A stretch of DNA of 26,905 bases from Nitrospinae bacterium RIFCSPLOWO2_12_39_16 (GCA_001805005.1 MHDO01000127.1:1-26905); one strand, 5' to 3'; counted from the first letter of the stretch, positions 16,874 through 23,973 are shown. Program-made: numbers and translations. Notes: generated by a model not told the origin, from the sequence alone.

Positions 16874-17108
16874 TGTAAGCATAGAAGGTGTTACAAAATC
16901 AGGATTTACACAAAAACTTGCAGGCTCTAAAATAGATGGGCTATTTAATTACATCAAGCAAGAAAACGAGAAGGGCAAAAAGCTTTTTGGTGGAATAGTT
17001 GCCAATACTGACCCGCGAAATTATAAAGGCAGATGGATTTATTTTGATAAATCTGGTAAGGAATTGAAAGATAATGATTTCAGTAATTGGGAAAGTTTGG
17101 AGCTTTAG
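16866..17108 (+). CDS. Small conserved-looking protein of the R-M operon (80 aa)
   Basis: An 80-residue soluble protein, MDNVSIEGVTKSGFTQKLAGSKIDG..., with a basic helix (YIKQENEKGKKLF), a GGIVANTDPRNYKGRWIYFD strand-turn region and an acidic C-terminus. The ATG at 16866 overlaps the hsdS stop by 8 nt, so it is translated with hsdS and belongs to the same operon; an upstream start at 16836 would run inside hsdS and is less likely. I do not recognise the family. The position suggests an accessory or control factor for the restriction system, which is inference from context only. Confidence 0.7.
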   Translation: MDNVSIEGVTKSGFTQKLAGSKIDGLFNYIKQENEKGKKLFGGIVANTDPRNYKGRWIYFDKSGKELKDNDFSNWESLEL

Positions 17109-17217
17109 TTCTTTCTGTAAAAACCTCATTAAAGAAAAAATATTTTATCCCAGTTTAATAAATAATGCTAAAGCTTATTCTCCTTGCGTGATTAAGGGAT
17201 TTTAACAGGACTTTATC

Positions 17218-17246
17218 TTGACACATGTAATCTATCTGTGTTAAAA
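17218..17246 (+). promoter_or_regulatory. Weak promoter candidate before the UspA gene
   Basis: A perfect TTGACA (17218-17223) is followed after 17 nt by TTAAAA (17241-17246), which matches the -10 consensus in only three positions. It lies 74 nt before the UspA ATG in the otherwise featureless 17109-17320 gap. Confidence 0.35.
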
Positions 17247-17320
17247 GTTATAGAGCATAAGGATTAAAAAATTCTAAATGCTTACCTCTATCATTAAACC
17301 TTTTTGAAAGGGAGGGAAAT

Positions 17321-17785
17321 ATGCCAAAAATAGAGAGAATATTATTCCCCACTGACTTCTCAGATTTTTCAAAAAATGCACTGGAGTATGCCATATCCAT
17401 TGCAACTGCATATAAGGCAAAGCTTTATGTCCTCCATGTTATTGAACATATATTTGATGTCTCCGGTTTTTATGTCCCACAACTGCCGGTAACTGAATTG
17501 TATAAAGAGATGGAAAATGCAGCACAAAAAGAGATTGAAAAACTTATTTCTCAGAAGGTAAAGGATGAGATTGGTGTAGAAAATATGATAGTCAGCGGAA
17601 CTCCATTCCTTGAAATAATAAGGACTGCGAGAGAAAAAGAGGCAGATTTAATAGTAATAGCAACACACGGTAGGACAGGGCTTGAGCATATGCTGTTTGG
17701 AAGCGTAGCTGAGAAGGTAGTCAGAAAGTCCCCATGTTCAGTATTTGTAGTCAAAAAACCGGGAAGAGAATTTGTAATGCCATAA
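17321..17785 (+). CDS. Universal stress protein (UspA family)
   Basis: A 154-residue single-domain Usp, a cytoplasmic dimeric ATP-binding protein induced by stress and growth arrest. It starts with RILFPTDFSDFSKNALEYAISIA, has the middle VSGTPFLEIIRTAREKEADLIVIATHG, and ends with the ATP-binding signature GRTGLEHMLFGSVAEKVVRKSPCSVFVVK (G2xG9xGS pattern), so it is the nucleotide-binding type. The length is standard. A strong SD (GGGAGG) precedes the ATG. It is followed by a heptad repeat pair and then the small coiled-coil gene, which may be cotranscribed. Confidence 0.95.
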   Translation: MPKIERILFPTDFSDFSKNALEYAISIATAYKAKLYVLHVIEHIFDVSGFYVPQLPVTELYKEMENAAQKEIEKLISQKVKDEIGVENMIVSGTPFLEIIRTAREKEADLIVIATHGRTGLEHMLFGSVAEKVVRKSPCSVFVVKKPGREFVMP

Positions 17786-17791
17786 TAAAAT

Positions 17792-17847
17792 ACAGTAAAC
17801 AGTAGGCAGACTACCTCTTGCTTTTTTACTGCTTACTGCTTACTTTT
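17792..17847. repeat. Inverted pair of heptanucleotide arrays, intergenic
   Basis: About three 7-nt units (ACAGTAA, ACAGTAG, GCAGACT) at 17792-17812 face three complementary units (TACTGCT, TACTGCT, TACTTTT) at 17827-17847. The whole can form a hairpin and has the same inverted layout as the array at 6173-6278. It ends just before the SD of the next gene. Confidence 0.75.
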
Positions 17848-17864
17848 GTAAAAGGGGAGGATAA

Positions 17865-18107
17865 ATGGAAGAGAAGAAATTGGAAAGTAAACTGCATTTT
17901 TTGGAAAAAGAGGTAAGCGCATTGGAAGATGGAGTTGAAAACGGCAAGCTGACCTTTAAAGGAGATATTGACGAAATTAAGATAGAGCTTGAGGCGATTA
18001 AGAGCTATCTGAAGGAGATTCATCCTGATTTTAAAAAGAAGTTTCCGGAAATAAAGAAAAAAATTACGCTTGAGAAAAATCCTGAGTGGATATCTGACGA
18101 TGAGTAG
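17865..18107 (+). CDS. Small coiled-coil protein (80 aa)
   Basis: An 80-residue, highly charged protein (MEEKKLESKLHFLEKEVSALEDG...) with heptad-like hydrophobic spacing over residues 5-55, then a Lys-rich tail and an acidic end (EWISDDE). It has no membrane segment and no recognised family. A good SD (GGGGAGG) lies 4-5 nt before the ATG, which makes it a real gene. It follows the UspA gene by 79 nt, so it may share its transcript. Function unknown. Confidence 0.75.
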   Translation: MEEKKLESKLHFLEKEVSALEDGVENGKLTFKGDIDEIKIELEAIKSYLKEIHPDFKKKFPEIKKKITLEKNPEWISDDE

Positions 18108-18132
18108 ATAATATAAACCAAAAAATGCATGA

Positions 18133-18401
18133 AACCACAGATAGACCCCGTTAGAAATAGAACATCAAAACCGTTCGTTATTCTATCTGGTGACAGAATT
18201 TCTAACGGGGTAGACACAGATTTTCACAGATGCATGAAAAAGCACTAAATCCTAATATCTAAATTCTAAACAATATTAAATATCAAAATACAAATGTTCA
18301 AAACAACTTATAACATAGAGTTTTGGATTTCTGTCATTTGAATTTTGGATTTATTTAGGATTTCGGATTTAGAATTTTTAAATCAGTGTTAATCTGTGGT
18401 T
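18133..18401. repeat. CACAGATT-type inverted-end element with nested insert
   Basis: The 346-nt gap between the coiled-coil gene and lon holds no gene. It is a composite repeat: AACCACAGAT at 18133 and its complement AATCTGTGGTT ending at 18401 form the outer ends. Inside are a second pair made of AAATCCTAATATCTAAATTC-like motifs (about 18246) and their complement (about 18327-18375), plus a 65-bp element with its own inverted ends (18146-18210) that interrupts the outer repeat. Confidence 0.75.
18146..18210. mobile_element. 65-bp MITE-like element, copy 1 (13-bp TIR, 4-bp TAGA duplication)
   Basis: Perfect 13-bp terminal inverted repeats CCCCGTTAGAAAT and ATTTCTAACGGGG. The flanks are direct repeats TAGA (18142-18145 and 18211-18214). 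Removing the element and one TAGA restores the ordinary CCACAGA...CACAGATTTTCACAG order of the host repeat, so it inserted into that repeat. It is non-coding and would need a transposase supplied elsewhere. Confidence 0.72.
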
Positions 18402-18453
18402 AATACATAATTTGGGATAAAGATACTCTTCAGTTAATTTCCCTGACTTTTCT

Positions 18454-20805
18454 ATGAAATCACCCACTGACCCTCTATATACTGTAATACCCCCGCAGAT
18501 ACCTATACTTCCCATAAAAGATACAGTGATATTTCCCCTGATGATTTCCCCCCTCTTTTTTCCCCGTGCAAAAGATAAGATTGCAATAGAAGATGCAATG
18601 AAGGGGGACCATTTAGCAGGGGTTATTGTCCAGAAGGATAAGCATGTTGAGAACCCTGCATCAAAAGACCTATACACCATTGGAACTGCTGTCAAGATAC
18701 TCCAGATAGTAAAATTAGAAGATGGTGGTGTAAAAATCCTCGTAGAGGGTATTGGACGAATAAAAATTATTAAATATATAAGAGAAGAACCTTATCCTAT
18801 TGCAGAAATAGAAGAGTTGAGGGAGTTTTACGAGAAGAATTCCTTCACAGACGCCCTGATTCAAAGTATCAATACTATCTTTAAAACAGTCGTTGCTGTA
18901 GGCAGGCCTCTCCCGAATGATGTAATGGCAATGATTGAGAAGATTGACAACCCCGCTCGTCTTGCCGACCTCATCTGTGTATATCTCTCACTTGATGTGG
19001 TGGAACAGCAGAAGATACTTGAGATAGTTGACCCTCTTGAGAGATTGAGCAGGGTTTTCATATATCTGAACAAAGAAGTCCAGATGCTCCAGATAAGGGA
19101 GAAGATTCAGAGTGAGGTTGCAAAGGAATTATCAAAGACACAGCGGGAGTATCTCTTAAGACAGCAATTAAAGACAATTCAAAAGGAATTGGGTGAGGAA
19201 GACCCTTACATGGCAGAGATGAATGAGCTGAGGAAAAAGATTGAAGAGACCCCCATGCCAGAAAAGGTAAAGGATATTGCAAATAAAGAACTCGGAAGGC
19301 TTGAGAAGATGAATCAGGCATCTGCTGAATATACAGTATCAAGGACATATATTGACTACCTCATAACAGTCCCATGGGAGAAAAGGACAGAGGACAATCT
19401 GGATATAAACCGCGCAGCAACAATCTTAGATGAAGACCACTATGATTTAACAAAGGTAAAGGAGAGGATACTGGAATATCTCGCTGTGAGGAGACTTAAG
19501 GATAAAGAAAAGATGAAGGGACCTATACTCTGCTTTGTTGGTCCACCCGGTGTGGGTAAAACCTCCCTCGGCAAATCTATCGCAAGGGCTCTTGAGAGAA
19601 AATTTATTAGAATCTCTCTTGGCGGCATGAGGGATGAGGCAGAAATCAGGGGGCATAGAAGAACTTATGTAGGGGCATTGCCAGGGAGGATATTACAGGA
19701 GATTAGGAGGGCAGAGGTTTGTAATCCTGTATTTATGCTTGATGAGGTGGATAAAATCGGACAGGACTTCAGGGGCGACCCTGCGGCAGCCCTTCTTGAA
19801 GTGCTTGACCCGGAGCAGAATTTCAGTTTTACAGACCATTACATGGATGTCCCCTACGACCTCTCAAATGTAATGTTTATCACCACTGCAAATATATTAG
19901 ACCCTGTGCCGCCGGCTCTTAAGGACAGGATGGAGGTTATTGAGCTTTCAGGATACACTGAAGAGGAAAAAGAAAAGATAGCCTTTCAGTATCTGATACC
20001 GAGACAGATAGAGGAGAACGGTCTTAAAAAACATACAATAGAATTTATTAGTGAATCTATCTATAAAATAATAAGGGAATATACACGGGAGGCAGGCTTA
20101 AGGAATCTTGAAAGGGAGATTGCCTCAATATGCCGCAAAATAGCAAAGGATATAGCACAGGAGAAACCTCTGAAGGAGAAAATCACCCCTGAAATTGTTG
20201 AAGGGTTCCTTGGTCCGAGAAAATTTTTTCTTGATGTTGCAGAGGTAAAGGACAGGATTGGCGTTGCCACAGGACTTGCATGGACCGAGGCAGGCGGTGA
20301 TATAATATTTGTAGAGGCGGCAAAAATGAAGGGTAGGAAAGAGCTTATACTCACAGGCTCCCTCGGAGAGGTAATGAGAGAATCTGCCCAAGCTGCCCTT
20401 TCTTATATAAGGAGCCATGTAAAGGAACTAAATATACCCGAAAATTTCTATGATAAATTTGACATCCATGTCCATGTCCCCTCAGGTGCAATTCCAAAAG
20501 ATGGCCCCTCTGCTGGAATAACCATAGCTACAGCCATTGTATCCCTCCTTAAAGGAATGCCTGCAAAAAAGGATTTAGCCATGACAGGGGAATTAACACT
20601 TACAGGCAGGGTCCTCCCAATCGGAGGCGTAAAAGAAAAGGTCCTCGCTGCAAGAAGGGCAGGAGTAAAAGGGATAATAATGCCAAAGAAGAACGATAAG
20701 GATTTAGAAGATGTCCCTGAATACATACTAAAAGAGATGAAGTTTATATTTGTAGAGGGGATTGAGGATGTCCTAAAAGAGGCACTTAAAAACAGTGATA
20801 AGTAA
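18454..20805 (+). CDS. lon: ATP-dependent protease Lon
   Basis: A 783-residue cytoplasmic AAA+ serine protease that degrades misfolded and regulatory proteins. Domains in order: the N-terminal substrate-binding LON domain (about 14-205, starting IPILPIKDTVIFPLM), the coiled-coil helical region (about 205-310), the AAA+ module with Walker A GPPGVGKTS (363-371), Walker B VFMLDEVDK (D430/E431) and sensor regions, and the C-terminal protease with catalytic Ser686 in PKDGPSAG and Lys729 in GGVKEK, 43 residues apart as in E. coli Lon. The length is typical. The ATG at 18454 has no SD. The stop codon is directly at the insertion point of a MITE-like element carrying a terminator hairpin. Confidence 0.97.
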   Translation: MKSPTDPLYTVIPPQIPILPIKDTVIFPLMISPLFFPRAKDKIAIEDAMKGDHLAGVIVQKDKHVENPASKDLYTIGTAVKILQIVKLEDGGVKILVEGIGRIKIIKYIREEPYPIAEIEELREFYEKNSFTDALIQSINTIFKTVVAVGRPLPNDVMAMIEKIDNPARLADLICVYLSLDVVEQQKILEIVDPLERLSRVFIYLNKEVQMLQIREKIQSEVAKELSKTQREYLLRQQLKTIQKELGEEDPYMAEMNELRKKIEETPMPEKVKDIANKELGRLEKMNQASAEYTVSRTYIDYLITVPWEKRTEDNLDINRAATILDEDHYDLTKVKERILEYLAVRRLKDKEKMKGPILCFVGPPGVGKTSLGKSIARALERKFIRISLGGMRDEAEIRGHRRTYVGALPGRILQEIRRAEVCNPVFMLDEVDKIGQDFRGDPAAALLEVLDPEQNFSFTDHYMDVPYDLSNVMFITTANILDPVPPALKDRMEVIELSGYTEEEKEKIAFQYLIPRQIEENGLKKHTIEFISESIYKIIREYTREAGLRNLEREIASICRKIAKDIAQEKPLKEKITPEIVEGFLGPRKFFLDVAEVKDRIGVATGLAWTEAGGDIIFVEAAKMKGRKELILTGSLGEVMRESAQAALSYIRSHVKELNIPENFYDKFDIHVHVPSGAIPKDGPSAGITIATAIVSLLKGMPAKKDLAMTGELTLTGRVLPIGGVKEKVLAARRAGVKGIIMPKKNDKDLEDVPEYILKEMKFIFVEGIEDVLKEALKNSDK

Positions 20806-20806
20806 A

Positions 20807-20885
20807 CCCCGTTAGAAAGGGCGGGGCTTTAAACACCGTCCTTTTTTATAAGAAGTTAAAACTTTTTTGTATCTTTCTAACGGGG
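20807..20885. mobile_element. 79-bp MITE-like element, copy 2 (13-bp TIR, 4-bp TAAA duplication)
   Basis: Terminal inverted repeats CCCCGTTAGAAAG and CTTTCTAACGGGG, sharing the outer 12 bp with copy 1 but with a different core. Direct repeats TAAA flank it (20803-20806 and 20886-20889); the left one includes the TAA stop codon of lon. The different cores and lengths of the two copies indicate a family mobilised by its ends. Confidence 0.74.
20816..20848 (+). terminator. Intrinsic terminator inside the MITE-like element, behind lon
   Basis: A 9-bp stem (20816-20824 with 20836-20844, one G-U pair) is followed by a run of six T (20842-20847). It starts 10 nt after the lon stop and would end the lon transcript before gpmI. 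The hairpin is part of the inserted element. Confidence 0.6.
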
Positions 20886-20909
20886 TAAATAGTGTTTAGT
20901 GATTAGTTT

Positions 20910-22457
20910 ATGAAATCTGTTGTCCTAATCATAATGGATGGGTGGGGATACAGGAAGGAAAAGCATGGTAATGCAATCCTTAATGCAAAAACGCCTATCT
21001 TTGATAGATTGGAAAAAGAATATCCCTCTACACTACTTCAGGCTTCTGGGCTTGAGGTAGGGCTTCCAGAGGGACAGATGGGGAACTCAGAGGTTGGACA
21101 TCTTAACATCGGTGCTGGAAGGGTTGTATATCAGGAGTTACCGAGAATATCAAATTCCATTAAAGATGGAAGTTTTTTCTCTAACAAGGCTTTATTAAAC
21201 GCAATAGAACATTCCAAAAAAGCTTGTAGTGAGCGAAGCGAATCTAACCCATCCCTTCACCTTATGGGTCTACTCTCAGATGGTGGGGTCCATAGTCATA
21301 TTGAGCATATATTTGCACTTATTGAAATGGCAAAAAGAAACGGTGTCAAGAATCTATTTATACATCCATTTCTGGATGGAAGGGATACACCACCGAAAAG
21401 TGCTTTGAAATATATATCAGAGCTTGAGGCAAGACTCAAAGAGCAAAAGATAGGGAAGATTGCAAGCATTATGGGAAGGTATTATGGAATGGATAGGGAC
21501 AATAGATGGGATAGAACTAAGAAGGCATATGATGCCCTTGTTCACGGAATGGGGAATTTTACAGGAAGTGCAGAAGAGGCATTACACAAGTCTTACCAGA
21601 ATCAGGTTACTGATGAATTTATGATACCTGTAGTAATTGTTGATAGTAAAAATAACCCAGTAGGGACAATTAAAAATGGAGATTCTGTAATATTTTATAA
21701 TTTCAGATCAGACAGGGCAAGACAGATTATCAGGGCATTAAATGAAAATAATTTCAAGGAGTTTGAACGCGGTGATAAAAATTTAAAATTACATATCACC
21801 TGCCTTACGGAATATGACATAAGATTTGGACTCCCCCTTGCCTTCCCCCCTAACATACCAAGAAATGGTCTGGGAGAATTTCTGAGCAGAAAGGGGATAA
21901 AGCAGTTCAGGACTGCAGAGACCGAGAAGTATGCCCATGTAACATTCTTTTTTAACGGCGGCATTGAGGAACCATTCAGCGGAGAGGATAGACTCCTCGT
22001 ATCATCTCCAAAGGTTGCTACTTATGATTTACAACCGGAGATGAGTGCGAGAGGAGTTACTGTAGAGGTCTTAAAGGCTATTGAGTCAGGTAACTATCCT
22101 CTAATAATTGTCAACTTTGCCAATCCTGATATGGTGGGACACACGGGGGTATTTGATGCCGCTGTAAAGGCTGTTGAAGTGATAGATGAGTCTGTTGGAA
22201 AGATTGTTAAGGCTGTTCAAGATAAAGGTGGAGATACACTTATCACAGCAGACCACGGAAATATTGAAGACATGATTAACGAGACGGGTGAACCTATTAC
22301 AGCCCACACAACAAATCCTGTCCCTTTCTACTGTGTAACGGACAAGAAGGTAAACTTAAGGGATGGGGGCAGACTTGCAGATATAGCCCCTACAATCTTA
22401 AAGTTGCTCAATATAGAACGTCCTGTTGAAATGACTGGTGAGAGCCTGATTGTATAA
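20910..22457 (+). CDS. gpmI: 2,3-bisphosphoglycerate-independent phosphoglycerate mutase
   Basis: A 515-residue Mn-dependent mutase that interconverts 3- and 2-phosphoglycerate in glycolysis. The N-terminal phosphatase part has the metal site MDGWG (Asp10) and the catalytic Ser60 in QMGNSEVGHLNIGAGR. The transferase part has LLSDGGVHSHIEHIFALIEMAK, HPFLDGRDTPPKSA and GRYYGMDRDNRWDRTKKAYDAL. The C-terminal metal ligands lie in VNFANPDMVGHTGVFDAA and ITADHGNIEDM. The length is normal except for about ten extra residues (KACSERSESN, about 104-113) coded by a small repeat insertion just before LHLMGLLSDGG. There is no SD at the ATG; the upstream terminator suggests an own promoter. Confidence 0.97.
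   Translation: MKSVVLIIMDGWGYRKEKHGNAILNAKTPIFDRLEKEYPSTLLQASGLEVGLPEGQMGNSEVGHLNIGAGRVVYQELPRISNSIKDGSFFSNKALLNAIEHSKKACSERSESNPSLHLMGLLSDGGVHSHIEHIFALIEMAKRNGVKNLFIHPFLDGRDTPPKSALKYISELEARLKEQKIGKIASIMGRYYGMDRDNRWDRTKKAYDALVHGMGNFTGSAEEALHKSYQNQVTDEFMIPVVIVDSKNNPVGTIKNGDSVIFYNFRSDRARQIIRALNENNFKEFERGDKNLKLHITCLTEYDIRFGLPLAFPPNIPRNGLGEFLSRKGIKQFRTAETEKYAHVTFFFNGGIEEPFSGEDRLLVSSPKVATYDLQPEMSARGVTVEVLKAIESGNYPLIIVNFANPDMVGHTGVFDAAVKAVEVIDESVGKIVKAVQDKGGDTLITADHGNIEDMINETGEPITAHTTNPVPFYCVTDKKVNLRDGGRLADIAPTILKLLNIERPVEMTGESLIV
21222..21248. repeat. In-frame short repeat insertion in gpmI
   Basis: GCTTGTAGTGAGCGAAGCGAATC-type insert encoding ACSERSESN between two conserved GpmI segments. The core 13 nt TGAGCGAAGCGAA (21230-21242) recur exactly, in inverted orientation, at 26602-26614 in the cassette region. 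Confidence 0.65.
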
Positions 22458-22482
22458 AAGAAGAATAAAAACTAAACTGTAA

Positions 22483-22559
22483 CCACAGATTACACAGATT
22501 TTCACAGATTTTTTAAAAAATATTTTGTTTTAATCTGCGGTAATCTGCGAAATCTGCGG
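22483..22559. repeat. CACAGATT-type inverted-end element before hypE
   Basis: CCACAGATTACACAGATTTTCACAGA at the left faces AATCTGCGGTAATCTGCGAAATCTGCGG at the right as imperfect inverted repeats around an AT-rich core. It is another member of the family at 18133-18401, in a short form. Most of it is copied again at 22799-22861 by the tandem duplication. Confidence 0.72.
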
Positions 22560-22573
22560 ATATATAATCTCCT

Positions 22574-22879
22574 ATGAATAAAATTGAAAGGATAACTCTC
22601 GCACATGGAAGCGGCGGAGAGCCATCTTTAAAACTCATAAAAGAACTATTCCTGAAGGAGTTTAATAACCCATTCCTTTCACCACTCACAGATTCAGCAA
22701 TACTCACTATTCTCCCCTCACCTCAATCCTCTCCCGCAAGGGGAGAGGAAGCAATAGGAAGGAGTCCTATCAGGATTGCATTTACCACAGATTCTTATGA
22801 TTTTCACAGATTTTTTAAAAAATATTTTGTTTTAATCTGCGGTAATCTGCGAAATCTGCGGATATATAATCTCCTATGA
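22574..22879 (+). pseudogene. Truncated hypE copy (tandem duplication product)
   Basis: The first 75 codons are those of hypE (one substitution, ILTILPS for ILPILPS). The frame then runs into the copied intergenic repeat and adds the unrelated tail DFHRFFKKYFVLICGNLRNL before stopping. The stop overlaps the real hypE ATG as ATGA. It lacks everything after TTDSY, including the ATP-site glycines and the C-terminal cysteine, so it cannot work as HypE. It could still affect translation of the full gene through coupling. Confidence 0.88.
22865..22870 (+). promoter_or_regulatory. Possible -10 box of hypE at leaderless distance (duplicated at 22563-22568)
   Basis: TATAAT ends 5 nt before the hypE ATG, with no SD between; the 302-bp duplication gives the truncated copy the same box. 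No -35 match is visible. Chance is possible in this AT-rich stretch. Confidence 0.32.
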
Positions 22880-23940
22880 ATAAAATTGAAAGGATAACTC
22901 TCGCACATGGAAGCGGCGGAGAGCCATCTTTAAAACTCATAAAAGAACTATTCCTGAAGGAGTTTAATAACCCATTCCTTTCACCACTCACAGATTCAGC
23001 AATACTCCCTATTCTCCCCTCACCTCAATCCTCTCCCGCAAGGGGAGAGGAAGCAATAGGAAGGAGTCCTATCAGGATTGCATTTACCACAGATTCTTAT
23101 GTGGTCAAGCCATTATTCTTTCCTGGCGGCGATATAGGAAAACTTGCTGTTGCGGGGACTATCAACGACCTCTCTGTTATGGGTGCAAGACCACTATTTA
23201 TCTCATGCGGGCTGATTATTGAAGAAGGGTTTGAATATAAAACCCTTGAGAAGATTATATTATCAATGAAAAAAACTGCCTTAGATGCAGGCATCCAGAT
23301 TGTAACAGGGGATACAAAGGTTGTAGAAAAAGGGGCTGCTGACAAAGTCTATATAAATACAGCAGGAATTGGTCTTGTTTTGGACGGTGTTGATTTAAAA
23401 AAGGAGAGGATTAAAAATGGTGATGCTGTTATCATAAATGGCACTATAGGAGACCATGGGATATCTGTCCTCTCAAAAAGAGAGGGAATAGAGCTTGAAT
23501 CGGAGATAGAGAGTGATTGCAAGCCATTGAACAGTCTTATAATGGCTGTTCTTGAATCTGGAGCAGATGTAAAATTCATGAGAGACCCGACAAGAGGGGG
23601 GCTTGCAGCAACTCTTAACGAATTTGCAAATGGAATGGAGTGGGGAATACTCCTTGATGAAACAGAGATACCAATAAGGGATGAAGTAAGGTCTGTCTCT
23701 GATATCCTCGGATTTGACCCCCTATATATTGCAAATGAAGGGAAGGTTGTGGTTATTGTTTCATCAAAGGATAAAGATAAGGTTTTAAATATTATGAAAA
23801 ATCATCCCCACGGGAAGGAGGCAAAGTCAATTGGAGAGATAGTCCATTCTCCAAAGGATATTGTTACACTAAAAACTGTTGTCGGAGGAACAAGAATTGT
23901 TGATATGCCATCAGGAGAGCAACTGCCAAGGATATGCTAA
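22876..23940 (+). CDS. hypE: Hydrogenase maturation factor HypE (carbamoyl dehydratase)
   Basis: A 354-residue PurM-like ATPase that dehydrates the carbamoyl group received from HypF on its C-terminal cysteine to the cyanide ligand of [NiFe]-hydrogenase. Visible are ITLAHGSGG at the N-terminus, TTDSYVVKPLFFPGGDIGKLAVAGTINDLSVMGARP, ITGD-like QIVTGDTKVVEKGAADKVYI, MRDPTRGGLAATLNEFA, and the diagnostic C-terminal PRIC with the acceptor Cys354. It is about 18 residues longer than usual because of the palindrome-encoded SPQSSPARGEEAIGRSP insertion (about 48-65). No other hyp or hydrogenase genes are in the window. The start is copied in the upstream truncated duplicate. Confidence 0.96.
   Translation: MNKIERITLAHGSGGEPSLKLIKELFLKEFNNPFLSPLTDSAILPILPSPQSSPARGEEAIGRSPIRIAFTTDSYVVKPLFFPGGDIGKLAVAGTINDLSVMGARPLFISCGLIIEEGFEYKTLEKIILSMKKTALDAGIQIVTGDTKVVEKGAADKVYINTAGIGLVLDGVDLKKERIKNGDAVIINGTIGDHGISVLSKREGIELESEIESDCKPLNSLIMAVLESGADVKFMRDPTRGGLAATLNEFANGMEWGILLDETEIPIRDEVRSVSDILGFDPLYIANEGKVVVIVSSKDKDKVLNIMKNHPHGKEAKSIGEIVHSPKDIVTLKTVVGGTRIVDMPSGEQLPRIC
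23013..23052. repeat. Palindromic repeat inserted in frame in hypE
   Basis: An 8-bp stem CCTCTCCC (23030-23037) and GGGAGAGG (23043-23050) with a GCAAG loop, preceded by CTCCCCTCACCTCAATC. This CCCTCACC...CTCTCCC...GGGGAGAGG pattern is a widespread intergenic repeat type in environmental genomes; here it lies within the coding frame. The duplicated copy is at 22711-22750. Confidence 0.7.
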
Positions 23941-23973
23941 TAAACTACTGATGAAATTTTTAAAATTTCCACC

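Larger units (their letters stand above)
22497..23100 (+). repeat. 302-bp tandem duplication covering the hypE 5' end
   Basis: Copy 1 (22497-22798) and copy 2 (22799-23100) are identical except for A/C at 22706/23008. The unit starts in the CACAGATT repeat and ends inside hypE at codon 75, with only about 1 nt of microhomology at the junction. The near-identity points to a recent event or an assembly error. Confidence 0.85.

Noticed and set aside
17109..17320. Possible small RNA or att site at the right edge of the defence island
   Set aside because: No tRNA end, no direct repeat matching the left edge near 10640-10720 and no stable hairpin with a T run; only a weak promoter candidate can be supported.
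22483..22861. CRISPR-like regular repeats (CACAGATT, AATCTGCG words)
   Set aside because: The words are short, partly inverted and adjacent, with no uniform repeat length or unique spacers; the large-scale repetition is the 302-bp tandem duplication. No cas genes are present.
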